A stretch of 64,000 nt of DNA from Euwallacea fornicatus. Its lineage: Eukaryota; Arthropoda; Insecta; Coleoptera; Curculionidae. The first letter of the stretch is position 1; each line of letters begins with the position of its first letter. The notes beneath the pieces were generated by a model, which saw nothing but the letters and a program-made list of their open reading frames with translations, was not told the DNA's origin and searched no databases. Where the stretch lies: the NCBI RefSeq assembly GCF_040115645.1, contig NC_089554.1:2232001-2296000 (forward strand), in the 5' to 3' direction. Position numbers and translations under genes: made by a program. Positions 1-12,657 of this stretch are shown here, one piece after another.

Positions 1-3000
1 CCTGTTCTTGAGATATATAAAGTTCAAAGTACAACGGGACACGATGTGAAGAGTGTGAAGTATCCAATATTTTGCCTTTGCTAATGATTTTTTCATTCTT
101 TTAGACAACAATTTACTAGAAACACTGAGTGCCTTTGTTTTATATTATTCACTCGATACGTCGTTTTTCGTCTAGAATCCTCAAAATAGGTACAAAGTTA
201 ATTATGATGAATGCACAGCTTTTGTAAATGGTGATCTATTACGAGAATCCCAACCCACCCCTTATTATCAGAGGCAAAATTTGCTACAAAATAGTTTTAA
301 TTTAACTGCAAATGTCTCAAAAAGGAAGGTGAATGGATACTTCTATATCCTCTATCCTTTTCGCCAAGAGCATATTTCAGAATAAAATTTGTGTTAGTAC
401 TAAATTTATACCGAGTAAAAAAAAAGTTACTTTAATTTGAAGTCCTGTATTTCGAGAACCGTCACTCTTTGGATTCGACTAAATTGGGCTAAATCATCAT
501 ATATTTACCTCAGCAATTTGTTATTATATTTGTGAGCACACACTGCTGAGATAGCTGAAGTAACAAAAATTAATTTTGTTAGCAGTTAAAACGTCTTAGC
601 TCTCACACGAACCGACGCTGAGCAACGTTAAGCTTACAAATCTCGATACAACTAATTAAAAAGTTTCGGTATGAGCAAAGTTGAGGTTTTAACCTACACT
701 TTATAGGGCAAGTTCGGTTGTGCTAATTGTTTTAGAAACTTGGAGATTTGTTGCTGTTTGCAATGGCAGGTTTAAGAGCTTTATAGGCTTATTCCGCCAT
801 GGAGCTCGAGTGACGCTCCCAGATGTAATTGTGAAAATATTTTTCATTTTACGCGCCGTCTGGGGAATATTTCCAAAGAGATTGGTTTTCACGTAGTGTT
901 TTCCTATATATTTTCTAGCTCAACCACTGTGGTATAATATGCTCTTCGTTCAGTGCGAAACTGATGATGCTCTCTAAAACAGATTCCCAGAACTCGGTTG
1001 ACATTATCTGCACCCACAAACTAGCAAAATAAAAAAGTTTGTCCTGTTTACCTTTAAAAGTTTATTATAAAACTTAATTATGAGGAAAATGAATATATTA
1101 CCGGGCTTTTACCGTTAGAGGTTCACGTCAAGCTCAGCTAAATTTCTTCGGGCGATCTAGTTATATTTCTAAAAGCTTTCCTTAGTTTTTCAGTTTGGGT
1201 TTACCAGGTATTTGTTTGATGTTTAGACGTTAGTCTGAACAGAATTTATGATAGGTTAACGAAAATAAAAGCTTTTTAGAATAAGTTTCTTCTGTAAACC
1301 TACTGATATTATCTTTTTGTTTGTTTCAGGTATACAACACGTTATAAAATCAATTGCGTTCTGAACGAATTTGTAAGTATTGAAAAGAATTAGACCGATG
1401 AGGGGGAAGAATTATCAAATACGTCTAATTAATGCTATTATCGGTAGGGCTGTTAAAAGTTTAAGCGATCTAACCTTCTTCTATGTGTAGGTATGCATCC
1501 TCACGTGTGAGAAATTGTGTATAATTCTCACAGTCGATAAATCTCAATATGAACATGCCATCAGTTCTCCCAAAGTTATGAATAATCCAAAACCCACAGG
1601 ATAAATTGTTTAATGCGTCCACGTTGTAAAACTTAAATCACCTGTGCCGAGGAAGGGCTGGAATGAAGGGTTGAACCAACAAATCTTAATCTCAAGTTGG
1701 CTCTTATCCATTTTTAATTCAAAGTTAGTGGATATAAACGACTTCGATTACGTTCCCGTTGCCCGGTATTAAATCAAGCCGTCATGTTGTTGTCTCCAAA
1801 CCGTAACCAATCTTTCCCTAAGGGATGGCTTGGAATTATGTGCCCTTTGCAGAACTGTAAGTGGAATTATGGAACCGACCGTAAATCAATAGGTAATGTT
1901 CAACGAATAGAAAAACGTATTTGTGTTATTCGTTTAAAATTTAGAGAAAACACAAATATAAGCTCAGATCTTTTTCTAAATTTGCATAGAGTATATCTTT
2001 TACTTTTTGTTTTTATCTACCAAAGTTGTCGAATTATATACGGAATTTAATGGGTAAGTCATCGATAGCGGAAATTCTGAACATTTTCCGTAGAACATCC
2101 ATATCTTCCTTAGGAAGTCTGTTAATAAACCGGATTATTTCATTCGCTTTTCAACAAAATGTTATCTCCAAGCATATTCCTAATGCAGAAAGGTACATTT
2201 TATTCCAAACTTTATTCCAGAGAATCCCCATTACATAGTCAGATTATTAGAAACAAAACGGTTTAGAATTAAGTCTTCCCGAACGCACGTGCTCCTAATG
2301 TCTCCAGTTGTCCTCAATTTAACCACCATTTTATGCAACTTTTCTCGCATTTCGTTTTGACGAGTAATTTCCTTTTTCTTTATTTTAACCAGGGAATATT
2401 AAAGCATAAATGCACAATGTATACTCACACCTCAGGCTTAATCCAAAATGTATTCTAACCCAAACTTAAGCGAGTTTGCTCACACTACTGCAGCATATAA
2501 ATTTATAAATGGGTTAATTCGCGCATACTGAATCAAAGACTAGGGTCTAGCTCTAATGGAATACTTAAATTAACACTCGGGTCATAAAGACCTTATGCTC
2601 TACTATTCAACCAGGGACTTTATTACTCTACGTAAAACTGGAACGTTGTTGGCTCGAATTTATTGAGGTTATTGCCTTTTGTACAATTTTCATGAAGTCT
2701 TTATTGTCAATCGGTTATTTTGCAATAAGATTCATGGCATTTGGCTCGGGTGATTAGAATACATGAGCTGGAAATAGACGCAAATAAATATATTCACTAA
2801 TATTGCAATTTTCTAATGAGGACGTCATGGCAGTAGATGCTAAATTTAAACGAGATATTGAAATTAATTTCGAAAGTAGCTCGATTGAAGTTAATTTGAA
2901 AGCGATTTTATCGTTAAATGCAAAAAAATTTAATTGGAGTAAACTATTAAGGGGGTTTGCTGATATTAAATTCCCTCCTTTGCTACTTTTGAGATTTATA

Positions 3001-6000
3001 GTACGATTTGAGCCGACATGTAACTCTGTTAAGTTTTTACAATAGTATAAATGTCCTTGTTTTTGAACATTGTACCGAGGAGGGATTTAAATAAATAAGC
3101 GAATTACGTTACCGACACATTACCGCACTGTGATTGCAGTTGAGTCGTGTGGTTAAGGGCTGTTTTCAGTTGCTGCGTGCCGCAAAGCGATTGTACTACA
3201 TGCACACTTATAGGAATACGAAAAATGCCTGTGTTCCGAGTGTGACTGAAACTGGCCGAATGAAGAGACGTGTGTTTACATACCATTCCCTATACGACTC
3301 CCATGGCTTACTCACACAAATTAAACTTCAACCGGCAAAATATCAACCTATAATCAGTTCCCTGAACTCTCTGTACAATAATAATCTGGATGTTCCGCCT
3401 TGTTGCCCACGTCTCGAAGCCCATCCATACGAAACTAAGTGTGCACGAAAGAGGTGAATATTTTACTTGCGATCATGCTACAGATGAGATCTTAATAAAT
3501 GATGTGAAAATACTTTGGAACAAAGCCATATTTGGTCTGAACGAATTGCTAGTATCTGTCGATGGTTAATTCACGGAAGCATTTCGCATTTTCGTTCTCA
3601 ATTTCGACCAAACTGAAGGGATCCTCGATTGCCTTAATTATTGTTAAGTTATGCTAATCGCAATTGGCGAAATATTGGACTTCAAAGGCTAATGAAACGG
3701 TCAGACAGATCAAAGCCTTATCGGACCAGTAATGCTCAAACCTTAAGTAGGCAGGTTCGTCGACTAATATCAATGGCAATTGATATTCCATTGCGTTATT
3801 GCTAAATCGAACGAGCCCCCGACCCTCGAAATATTAGAGCACATTCTCGTTAAAATGAATATTGGCTACTCTCGACAAGGAGGAGAATTTGAGTGGCCCT
3901 TGATGAACGTGTAATATTTTTGTTTTCCATGAAGGATAATATTACACAGAAATTTGACTTCGAGTGCATTCTCAAAAATCAGAAATATTTATCGATACAT
4001 TTAAGGTATGCAGATAATATATATTCATAGTAGAGGATTCCACTCTAAGAAGAATGCATCGCAAATTATAATCTCACCGAATTTATGTGAAAACTAATCC
4101 GCATTTCCCTTTGACCCTTGCTCAAATATTGACAAGCAGGTTTTCGCTTATACAAATTTGGTAGCCAGAAATTCAAACTACGGCGAATCCAAATCAATAG
4201 TGGCAAACCGCAACTAATATTCCACACAATCGGGAACCGGAAAACAAAATTGGGAGCCCTGTTTTCAGGGACCGGAACTCTATTTACCCGACAACATGTG
4301 TGGTTACGGTAATTAAAGGGCGAGCATTTCACAAATGTTTTCATCGCCCAATGCCCTCCACTAATCATGACTGGAATTATCCGATTAGTACCTCTGCATA
4401 CCTACTATTTAATTTATTTCCGTTTCTCGAATTGCTAACGCTTCAATATGTCAATTCTCATTTAGGCGAATTTATGTATTTTTCAGCTAATCGACTATAG
4501 GAACCCAACACATAAATGAAAACTCTCTATATTATTAATACATATCCACAATTTTACTACGGCGTAACATTGGCGCAAAAAGCACTTGGAGGGCAAAAGA
4601 ATGATCCAGAGTTGAATGCGATTCAGTGCAGAGTCGGCTCCGACAGTCGGTTACTTATAAGATGGATCAATCTCTGTTCCCTACTACGAGACAGGGTTAT
4701 TTGTATTTTTTGTTAAATTTTCTTTTACTCGCATCCTTTGAATCACCTCGTATACCAAAAATATGTCAATATAATATAAAATACGTGACTGTTCATTGCT
4801 TATTGACTTTTAATTTTCGTGGCGATTTGCAACATGTGAGCTTAAGCTCAACAGTTTCGCTTCGTTTGTTTATGCTCGACTTTTACCTTTCGAAAAAGCC
4901 TCTCAATTTTGCTTTCCTATTTAATCTCCTGTATAGAAAAATCACGTCACATCCACTGACCATGGGCATTTACGCCTCTTTGGACGTGTTGTCGCGTAAT
5001 TTTTGGTGTAATTAGGAAAAAACCTATTTCACTTTTTTCCCCGGTTGACTAAGTTGATCCAATTTTACTTGTACCCAAACAAGAAAGCCCCGCGTGTCCC
5101 ATGCGAGTATGTTTCTGACGTGGACACAATTAGTTTATCGGAGAAACATGGAAAAATGGGGAAATAACGTCACTGAGAATGATGAATGCCCTTAAGGTCG
5201 CTGAAGGGACTAAATATCTATCTATACAGCACGTTTTCCCTGGCGGGATTTGATTGAAATTAGAGACTGAGCAAACGTTTTAGAGCTCTTTCATTTCACG
5301 GATTAATATCCGCTTTTTGTTCATTCGGGAAAATAGCGTGTCTTTTTTTAAATATCTACTAACAGGCAAGTGCGTTCTGAGTCAACCGAACTAAATTTTT
5401 AAATACTTAATTAAGTATGGAGGGCACCTATTTATCTTTTACTAAACTTTTTCAGCGCTAAGTAAATGTTTTCTTTAGGGGGAAAAATCCATTAAAACAA
5501 CATTGAACTTTTAATATGGTTATAGTTTCGAAACGTACAGGGTGCAATACAGCGAACATAAAAATGAAAAATATACAGGCTGTTCCATTTGCTATATGGC
5601 AGTTTTCATTATTACTACATTTTTATATTAACCGCAACTTGGCCTGGCTACAAACAATTTAGCACCACAGGACACCTCAGGTTGCCTCCGTTTGCAAATC
5701 TGCAAAAAGACATATGTCGAATTTTTCATGAACATTTAACCTATCATTGACCGTGAATCACTCCGAACGAAATTTTGGGTTATGAAAAACTTATATATAA
5801 CTTAAGGCACTTTTATGATTTAGGGCTGCGCTCCCTAAACCTTTTTGCTTCTTGCCATGCTGAATTCTAATACACAGAAAACGCGTTTTTTAAAGAAGGT
5901 ATTTGTCAGATTAAAAATGATCTAAACTTCCTGAACAAAATAAATGAACAATGTCAATCACGATGCAAGCTTGCCTGCGCCGTATTGTAAAAGTAAACAG

Positions 6001-6239
6001 ATAATCAATCAATCACGTTTTTATGACATAAAAGTTAAATTAGCTGTATTTTATTGTGTCAAATAAAATACGCTTCCAGAGCGAAGCTCGAAGTTGAGTT
6101 AATTACACCGTTAATACTTTGTCTATACTTCGATCCGTGAACGAATATACTAAAATACAAGTTTAATAAGCCAGTTCATTATCTGACTAGTCCAAGTGAC
6201 GAGTGTGTGCGCTAATAATACAATGCAATTTGAATTTAC
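1..6239. other. No supported gene; AT-rich intergenic or intronic DNA
   Basis: I read this stretch on both strands and found no coding exon with convincing composition, no transposase motif, and no paired terminal repeats. The longest frames are short and rich in Phe, Leu and Lys codons, as expected by chance in AT-rich DNA. At about 5,537 and 5,575 there are two short sequences resembling the CAGGG-type ends of insect DNA transposons, but I found no matching opposite end. Confidence 0.6.
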
Positions 6240-6560
6240 ACAAAACCCAGTGCAATGCTCACTACTTTAAAAATGTGATCCAGCCGATTAAATGATTCAT
6301 ATCGGGTGATGTAGGAGGCCACACAGGCCGTTGAGCTCTTCCTAGGCAAGGGTTGGGGCAGTTGTCTAGAATTTGACTAGCACCGAAACTAAACCATGAT
6401 GGTCTCCCTTCGTGCATGAACCACAGCTATTGTCTTCTTCTTGAAGCGATATCTTTTAAATATTCATGAAGATCGTTCTCCAAAAACCTTGGATATTGCT
6501 CGCCACTAATCTTTTGCGGAAGGTTTGGCTAGACATGACGATAATTCCAAATTCATATTT
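6240..6560 (-). pseudogene. IS630-type transposase remnant (catalytic core to C-terminal part)
   Basis: Read on the minus strand, this stretch carries several blocks of an arthropod IS630/Tc1-like transposase in the right order: a block like 'GEQYPRFLENDLHEYL', then 'LWFMHEGRPSWFS', where the family has a WFMxDGAPxH motif with the second catalytic Asp, and then 'RPVWPPTSPDMN', matching the WPxRSPDLNPLDF motif before the third catalytic Asp. A stop lies before LWFMH, the catalytic Asp is Glu, and the frame changes between blocks, so the copy is dead. No terminal inverted repeats were found, so the element boundaries are unknown. Several other remnants of the same family lie in the window. Family placement is by motif recognition only. 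Confidence 0.65.
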
Positions 6561-8036
6561 AGAATCATTTAAATACTATATCGAATGGAGAATCGAGAGT
6601 GGGCCACCCTCTATAGTTACCGTGTAAAGGGGAAACCTTTTCCGGAGTATTTTCTACCCTCTAATTTGCAATTCCAAGTAGGGGAAACATCCACCCTAAC
6701 TTTGAAATTTTGACAAAACTGAAGGGTGATGTGTTATGTGTAACCGTTTAAATGTTCATTCGATCTAATTTTTTCGCATGAATTTTTGCTAGAGTTTAAT
6801 GTGGTGTCGAACAATTATCACGTGTTACGCAGCTTTCACTGTAAATAGAATAACGCCAAATTCTAATGTTTACTTTAAGTAGATCTAGTAGTTTTTCAGG
6901 AGTCAACTTAACCCATTATGCTAATAATAAATGTTAAAAGAAATCCTATTATTTTCCAGTTACCAACCCGTTCCCAATCCATTAATCCGTCATTCCCATT
7001 GAAATACGACAAAGCATAATCCCGGATTCATCAGCCTTTTGTTGAAAGATCCAAATCTTTTGTGTCCTAACAAAAGAAAGGATCACTGCTTCCCAGTTTA
7101 AAGAACCTTACTGATTTTTAGAATCTCAAGCTACTTTCGCCTTTCGGCGCAGACATGCATGTACGCTCTTTATTTTATTTTTTCTCTTTAAGACCTCGGT
7201 AATTTTTTTGAGTGATTATTTAACCTTCAAAACCCTTTTAGGCGATCAAATCGTTTCGTCGCCTCCAGTAATTTTCTTTGCCTTGAATACCGTTATTATC
7301 CCAAATGCTTCCAATTAAAAATTAAAACGCGTAAAAGCGAAAATAGCGTAAGATCGATGAGGATTACTTCGGCCCAATTCAGAGGATAATCTAAGCCAAT
7401 CGATGCTCATTAGCATTTTCTCTCCATTTTACTTCATCCTTTTAATTAATCATCGGTTCATTTAAAAGTATGGTTAAGTTTCGATAATTTTTCAACGTCA
7501 TACTTTCGAGCTACAGCTAATAGATTTTTTGGGGTTAAATAATAGACTGGAAGCTGCAGAGCCATAAATATTCTATGAACCATTCGGTATACTTTTATAC
7601 CTATTGGGCCCCTGTGTTTTTTCAAGTCTTCGGTTTTCTACCAGTAATCCGTTCTTCCCTTGCGAGCGTCCACTAAAGGGATCACCGCCGTCTTTTAATG
7701 CTTGTTTCCCTTCCTCCATCGAAATCCCAAGATCTATGGTTCCATGTTTGCTTTTCAGCCTACGTCTGATTTAGACACATGGCGAAATGTTTTTCTGTTG
7801 CGACAGCACTAGACGAATTTACTTTTATTTTCCAACGGAGAGTGAAATCTTGAAATCAAGAAAATCATTAAAATTACATAGCTACTGGTTCGTCTGAATG
7901 CGATCTGATACTGGTGTTATCAATTTCCATTTCTCTCACGGTATTATTAGAGCGTCCGCTGGTCCATTGGTCATTCGACAGACTAATGAATCGTTGATTT
8001 ATCACTTCAAAGCACGATTGGCACCATAATTGAAAA
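6561..8036. other. No supported gene
   Basis: No transposase motif, coding-like exon, RNA gene or paired repeat is visible. The sequence is ordinary AT-rich DNA. Confidence 0.55.
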
Positions 8037-8770
8037 TACGAGGGGGAGTCAGATGAAAACTTTAAAAACGATATTAAACTGAATTTATTGAAACAATATG
8101 AAAAACGTAAATGTCATTTTATAATGTAGTTTCCATTACGTTCAATACAGCTCCTTCATCGTTTCCCAAGAAAGAAAGAAAGAAAAAAGTCTTTTGATAG
8201 TGTACACAGCCAATCATGCACCGCCTAAATCACTTCATCATTAGTTTGATATTTCTTCCCACCTAAAGCCGCTTTAAGGCGACTAAATACATAATAATCC
8301 CTGGGGTCGAGGTCAGGATGTGGTAGACATTCTGACCTCAAATTTTGGATGATTTCCGCCATTATGCTAGTAGTATGTGGTTGCGCCTTATCGTGTTGCA
8401 AAAGAACGCCTTTATTCAGAGGTCCTCGTCTTTTAGTTTTGATAACAGGCTTAAGACAGTCCTTCAGAAGTTGTGAGTATGTAGCACTGGTGACTGTACC
8501 ACCATAGGGCATGTAATCTTTTGAAATTAGCTCTTTAGCGTCTCAAAACAGGATCAACGTAAGCTTTCCTGCTGAAAGCTGGATGCAATTTTTTTCCATT
8601 CCATTAATTATTTGTCCAAGCCATTCTTTGCTTGCTCGTTCGATTTTAGGTTGATCGCAATGCACCCAAGACTGACCCACAATGACAATCCTTGTCAGAA
8701 AGGTATCTCGTTTTGTTTCATACCCACGCAAGAGGTCCTAATAAGAATGAACACATGATTGTTTTAATTC
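8037..8770 (-). mobile_element. 5'-truncated mariner element with broken transposase
   Basis: The minus strand encodes the middle and C-terminal part of a mariner (Tc1/mariner superfamily, DD34D) transposase. In order I see a block like TFLTRIV...SWVH (the family's FLxRIVTGDExWVH), LLQHDKAQPHTT (the HDNARPHT block with the second catalytic Asp), and LPHPDLDPRDYYVF (the family's HPPYSPDLAPSDYxLF with the third Asp), then LGGKKYQTNDEV. About three residues are missing between HP and DL, so the Asp-Asp spacing is shorter than 34. The first catalytic block reads GQSWV instead of GDExW, so that Asp is lost. Frames shift near 8,520. The C-terminus ends near 8,120 with CIERNGNYI. A candidate terminal repeat beginning TACGAGGGGGAGTCAG lies at 8,037. 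The N-terminal DNA-binding half and the other TIR are absent beyond about 8,770. Confidence 0.85.
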
Positions 8771-8949
8771 AAGGGTCAATTCCTTTAAAAAAAAGGAAAA
8801 AAAAAATATATATATAGAACGGGGTGGTCACGTTGAGCACTTATTACATTAATTGTTTATTGAAATGTATGCATTTATTTCCTTCTAAAGGGTATGTATT
8901 GACTGACATTATAAACAATTTAAATTTTATTTCGTCTAATGAAGGCTCC

Positions 8950-9337
8950 AACTCAAAATTTAATAAAAGATAAAAAAGTTGCGTAACTGGCTGTGAATTT
9001 CATAAAAAAAAACAACCGTCGGCATGAACGAATAAAAAAGTTTTGGTGTATTTAACATTCGACCTTGTAGCAATTGACCACTACCCCTGGTGGTTTTACC
9101 ATAATAAGCCCTGTCGAATGTGCCCCGAGAAGCTGAAATATTATACACCAAATTTCGTAGCAATCCATCTAGCCGTTTTCGATTTATCTGCAAAAATAAA
9201 AAAAAAATGTGAGACTCTAAGAGCTTGTATCTCCAGAAGGAGACAATTTCGTATATCAGTGTATCACTTTGAATCGATATATTTTTGACCAAGGAACATG
9301 TGGTTAAGCGTTGACCCCCTTATTCTGGGACACCCTG
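8950..9337. repeat. Probable transposon or MITE end fragment
   Basis: The segment ends at 9,331-9,339 with CACCCTGTA, the typical outer end of insect CAGGG-type DNA transposons followed by a TA target dinucleotide. The matching left end was not found, so this is either a solo end or a badly diverged element. The part upstream of the end has no supported coding content. An AT dinucleotide run follows immediately (about 9,338-9,357). The assignment to a repeat rests mainly on the terminal motif. Confidence 0.35.
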
Positions 9338-9357
9338 TATATAAATATATATATATA

Positions 9358-10920
9358 TTTCTTCCAATTTATAACATGTAATTCCGCGCGTGATTTTTTT
9401 TTGGCCTTTTTACGGTTTTCATTTGGCTCTACCTGGTATATGATTTCGTGATAGACCTTGATTGATGAATTCAAGACCTTCTGGGCGGCGGCCGGGAAAT
9501 AAGTCCTTCGAAGCACTGACTCGCTGGCTGTTGGGTGCGAACGCTTCCTCTTCTCGCGTTCTTCCCCTTTCCATGTTATTTTCTAAAATCGGCGAATTTA
9601 TATGAAAATCGGTGTTTCCCGTGTGGCTTCCGCCTTTAGCCTAAAAACTTCATATGTTAATAAATTTAAATCATACAGCACAAATACTCGAGTCTCTAAT
9701 GTGAGGATTTCGATCTCACTCGCTGAAAGTTCACACAGATGAATATTAACGATATCGTTGGCGCCTATCTTAGAGCGGATATGCATTAGTGCCGACTCAA
9801 GACTAAATAGAGCCGCAGGTGTATAAGTGAGTGAAAATCTGAATCAAAACGGTACCGTTTGATATACTGATATTAAGTGTATAACTTTAATGTCCCTGCC
9901 AGTGCCACGGGAACGGTTGACAGATTACACAGAAGCAATGTGGATTAGAGTTGATTGGATTCGATTATTAAAATCAGGAGAGATTTCTCATTTATATTAT
10001 CATTTATCAGTTGCTATTGGAAGATAATTCATTGGAATTTATTGACATCTAATATTATTAAAATGTGTCCAATTTTCAGGAAGGCGACAAATCGTCATCC
10101 TTTCAGTGAACGTGTTATTTATTTACCGTCATCTGTTCGAAATTAAATTATCCTTATCTAAAAACAGGGTCAAAAACATTCGCCCGAAATTATAAGTTTG
10201 TATATTTCGGTGACGTTATCTTTCAATTCGCGAGATATTTTAATTTCCGCGCTGCCCTCTGCATCTTCCTGGCAAAAGGGGGAGATATTTATTTTAACGC
10301 TTCACCCAACCCAATTCCGTTTATTGTTTGGCCCATTTGTAACTACGTGAGCAGGAGCGTTTGACATGGGTCCATAACTTGATGCCTTTTTATTTTCGCG
10401 TGAATGTCCTAAATAAAAGCGCCCCCATTCCGTAATTTATTGCCGACAAACGGCTTACCGAAATCACGAAATTAAAAGGGTCCCATAACGAAGTTCGTTA
10501 TTTCCAGGTTAACCCAGCGAATTAATCATTGAATGGGACTGTTAGTTTTTTATAACTGACCAAATCTTGCAAACGGCCGAACAGAACTTTGGGAGCTTCG
10601 GAACCTCGGAAAATGACCTCACACCCAATAGGAGCGTATGACGAATTCAGAAGATATACGCACTAAGTAAACTTGCTACATAGATTTCGTTATGTAATTT
10701 TTTCTGATAATTCAGTCAAATGCCAGTGACGAATCCGAAGAAAAAGCGCGTCTACTGTGGATTTGGTGTCGAATAGAGGAAAAGTTCCTTTGCTTGTTGT
10801 GGCTATATTGATTTTAGTTAGCTGTTCATATATTTTTATGACTACAAACAGTTTCCGAGATCCGAAACTTGATGACAATTCCCTTTTTCTAGGACCTCAA
10901 TGGAAAATATAACTTTCGTC
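9358..10920. other. No supported gene
   Basis: The sequence is mostly AT-rich. A short GC-richer patch at about 9,478-9,570 stands out but has no clear exon or promoter structure. No transposase motif was seen. Confidence 0.5.
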
Positions 10921-11078
10921 GCTAGGGAGCAAAAGTATTTCCTCCCAACGCATCATTAACTCGATAGTTTTTTTTCAGGGTAGACAGAAGTTTTATCCAC
11001 CAGGGAGAAAAACTATTTTCCTCTCAACGCATCGTAAATATACATAATACCTACTTTTTTAGAAAACAGACAATTGAT
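10921..11078 (+). repeat. Two diverged tandem copies of a ~78-bp unit
   Basis: A block beginning near 10,923 (AGGGAGCAAAAGTATTT) recurs near 11,001 as AGGGAGAAAAACTATTTTCC. Both are followed by CTCxCAACGCATC and then by AT-rich sequence with a T-run. The period is about 78 bp. The copies have diverged by substitutions and small indels. No coding or regulatory meaning can be read from this. Confidence 0.6.
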
Positions 11079-11485
11079 CGCAGAAAAAAGTAGATACACC
11101 TTTCTGGAGGACAGGGCCTTCTACTCGATCAAATGTTGATGGCCTTTTTAAATTCATGGATAGGAGTGAAAGTAATGCTTTCCCCCGTGTGCAAATTATT
11201 GTTTTTTATATTCCTCATGTTTAATTAGATGTGCCCACAAAAAGTATCTCGTTTTGGGCATTACTCCTTGAGGCTTTTCTCAAGGAGAAACCCTCGGAGG
11301 AAACTTCAGCAGTAATCCAACGTCATGTGCTCATCTCATCACCCCTGGTGCAGAGTTGTACAATTAGAGCTGGACAAGGCAGTTCTTCTCACAAAATTTA
11401 AAGAAGAGATAAATAAAAAATAATTAATCGAACCGAAAAAAATTAAACCGGTTGAATGGCAACCTTGTGGCAACGACGGATTTTA

Positions 11486-12657
11486 CAGGGTGTCCGAGTT
11501 TTTTGTAACAGGATTTTAATTGCGTATTTATGCATAGAAATAAAATTGGTTCGTTATATAAACTGTATTCCAGAAATGCCATGTTAAGGAAATACAGGGT
11601 ATTGACGTTTTACATTTTTTTCAATTTATCTTTTATAGATCCCAAAGTTTTTGAGATGTTTACCTTAACTTTTTGGGATAAGTTACTGTTTAGGGTCTAC
11701 GTGATTAGATAGTATTAGATCATCGTGAAAATTTACAGAATTACATTTTTTGGGGTTATAATCCATTTTTCGCCCAAAATATTTTTGCAGTGCACCCCTT
11801 GGTATAGTTTTAGAAATTTAAATGACCTGTTCAATTCAGCATCTTTTATGTATTTTGATTATTTAAAAAGTTGTCACCGTTTCTCAGTTATTTGCAAAAT
11901 GGAAAATTGATGCATGCTACTTTTTCATCGATTAGGTTCGGTTGGTTTCTGATATTTCTGACATTATACCGTCATTGCATTTTCTGGCACACTACTACGA
12001 TCTAAACCAGATTAAAAATTGATTTATTAACGATCTAGGGGTTAAGCAGATTTTTAAGAGAGGCGAAATAAAAAAAAATGTAGATAAAGGAACAACAGTC
12101 ATTTTAAATGTAGAATAAATTTAACAACGATAATTTTTTCCACAGCAAAATAATGCAAAAACAATATCAATAATTATTCCCGAAATGGTTCGAAATGATC
12201 GCCATTCCGTTTTAGACATAAATTAGAAGCAGAATTTCTTGTTCGCCTTATACGTACTTCTTGAGAGTTTATAGGAGTTATAGGAGTTTATTTCCTTCAT
12301 AAACCCAAACATAAAAGTCTGGAGGAATTGGATCGGGCGATCGAGGAGGCGAAGCAATTGATCCTCCATGACCGACCCATCTCTATGGATGATTTGCATT
12401 TAGCCGGTTTCTCACCCCCACGAAATAATGTGAAAGACATCCGTGTGATTATGGTACTACTTTAGGCTCAAAATTTACGCTAAATATCCCAGAAACTGTG
12501 GGAGCTATAAGAGATTAATTGAAAAAAATATAAAACTTCAACACTCTGTATTTCCTCACCACAGCATTTTTCGAATATTGTATATATAGCAAACTAATAT
12601 TATTTTTATGCGTAGAATACGCGGTTAAAATCCTGCTACAAAAGACCGGACACCCTG
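11486..12657 (-). mobile_element. TIR-bounded IS630-type DNA transposon, complete ends, decayed gene
   Basis: The element starts with CAGGGTGTCCGAG at 11,486 and ends with the inverse CACCCTG at 12,657. It is flanked on both sides by a TA dinucleotide (11,484-11,485 and 12,658-12,659), the usual Tc1/mariner-superfamily target duplication. The inverted ends match over about 60 bp with roughly ten differences. Near the right end (about 12,180-12,430) the minus strand carries the C-terminal part of an IS630-type transposase: a GRSW/GGSI-like block, a PPDFYVW-like block in place of PLDFFLW, and the ending NGDHFEPF (the family ends xGxHFEHLL). The frames are shifted. The rest of the gene is not recognisable, so this is a non-autonomous copy 1,172 bp long. 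Confidence 0.8.

Noticed and set aside
3134..3457. 107-codon plus-strand frame
   Set aside because: No recognisable domain, no codon bias different from the surroundings, no splice context; likely chance.
5537..5600. Two CAGGGTG/CAGGCTGTTCC-like transposon end motifs
   Set aside because: No inverted partner within several kb and no transposase remnant; too short to support an element.
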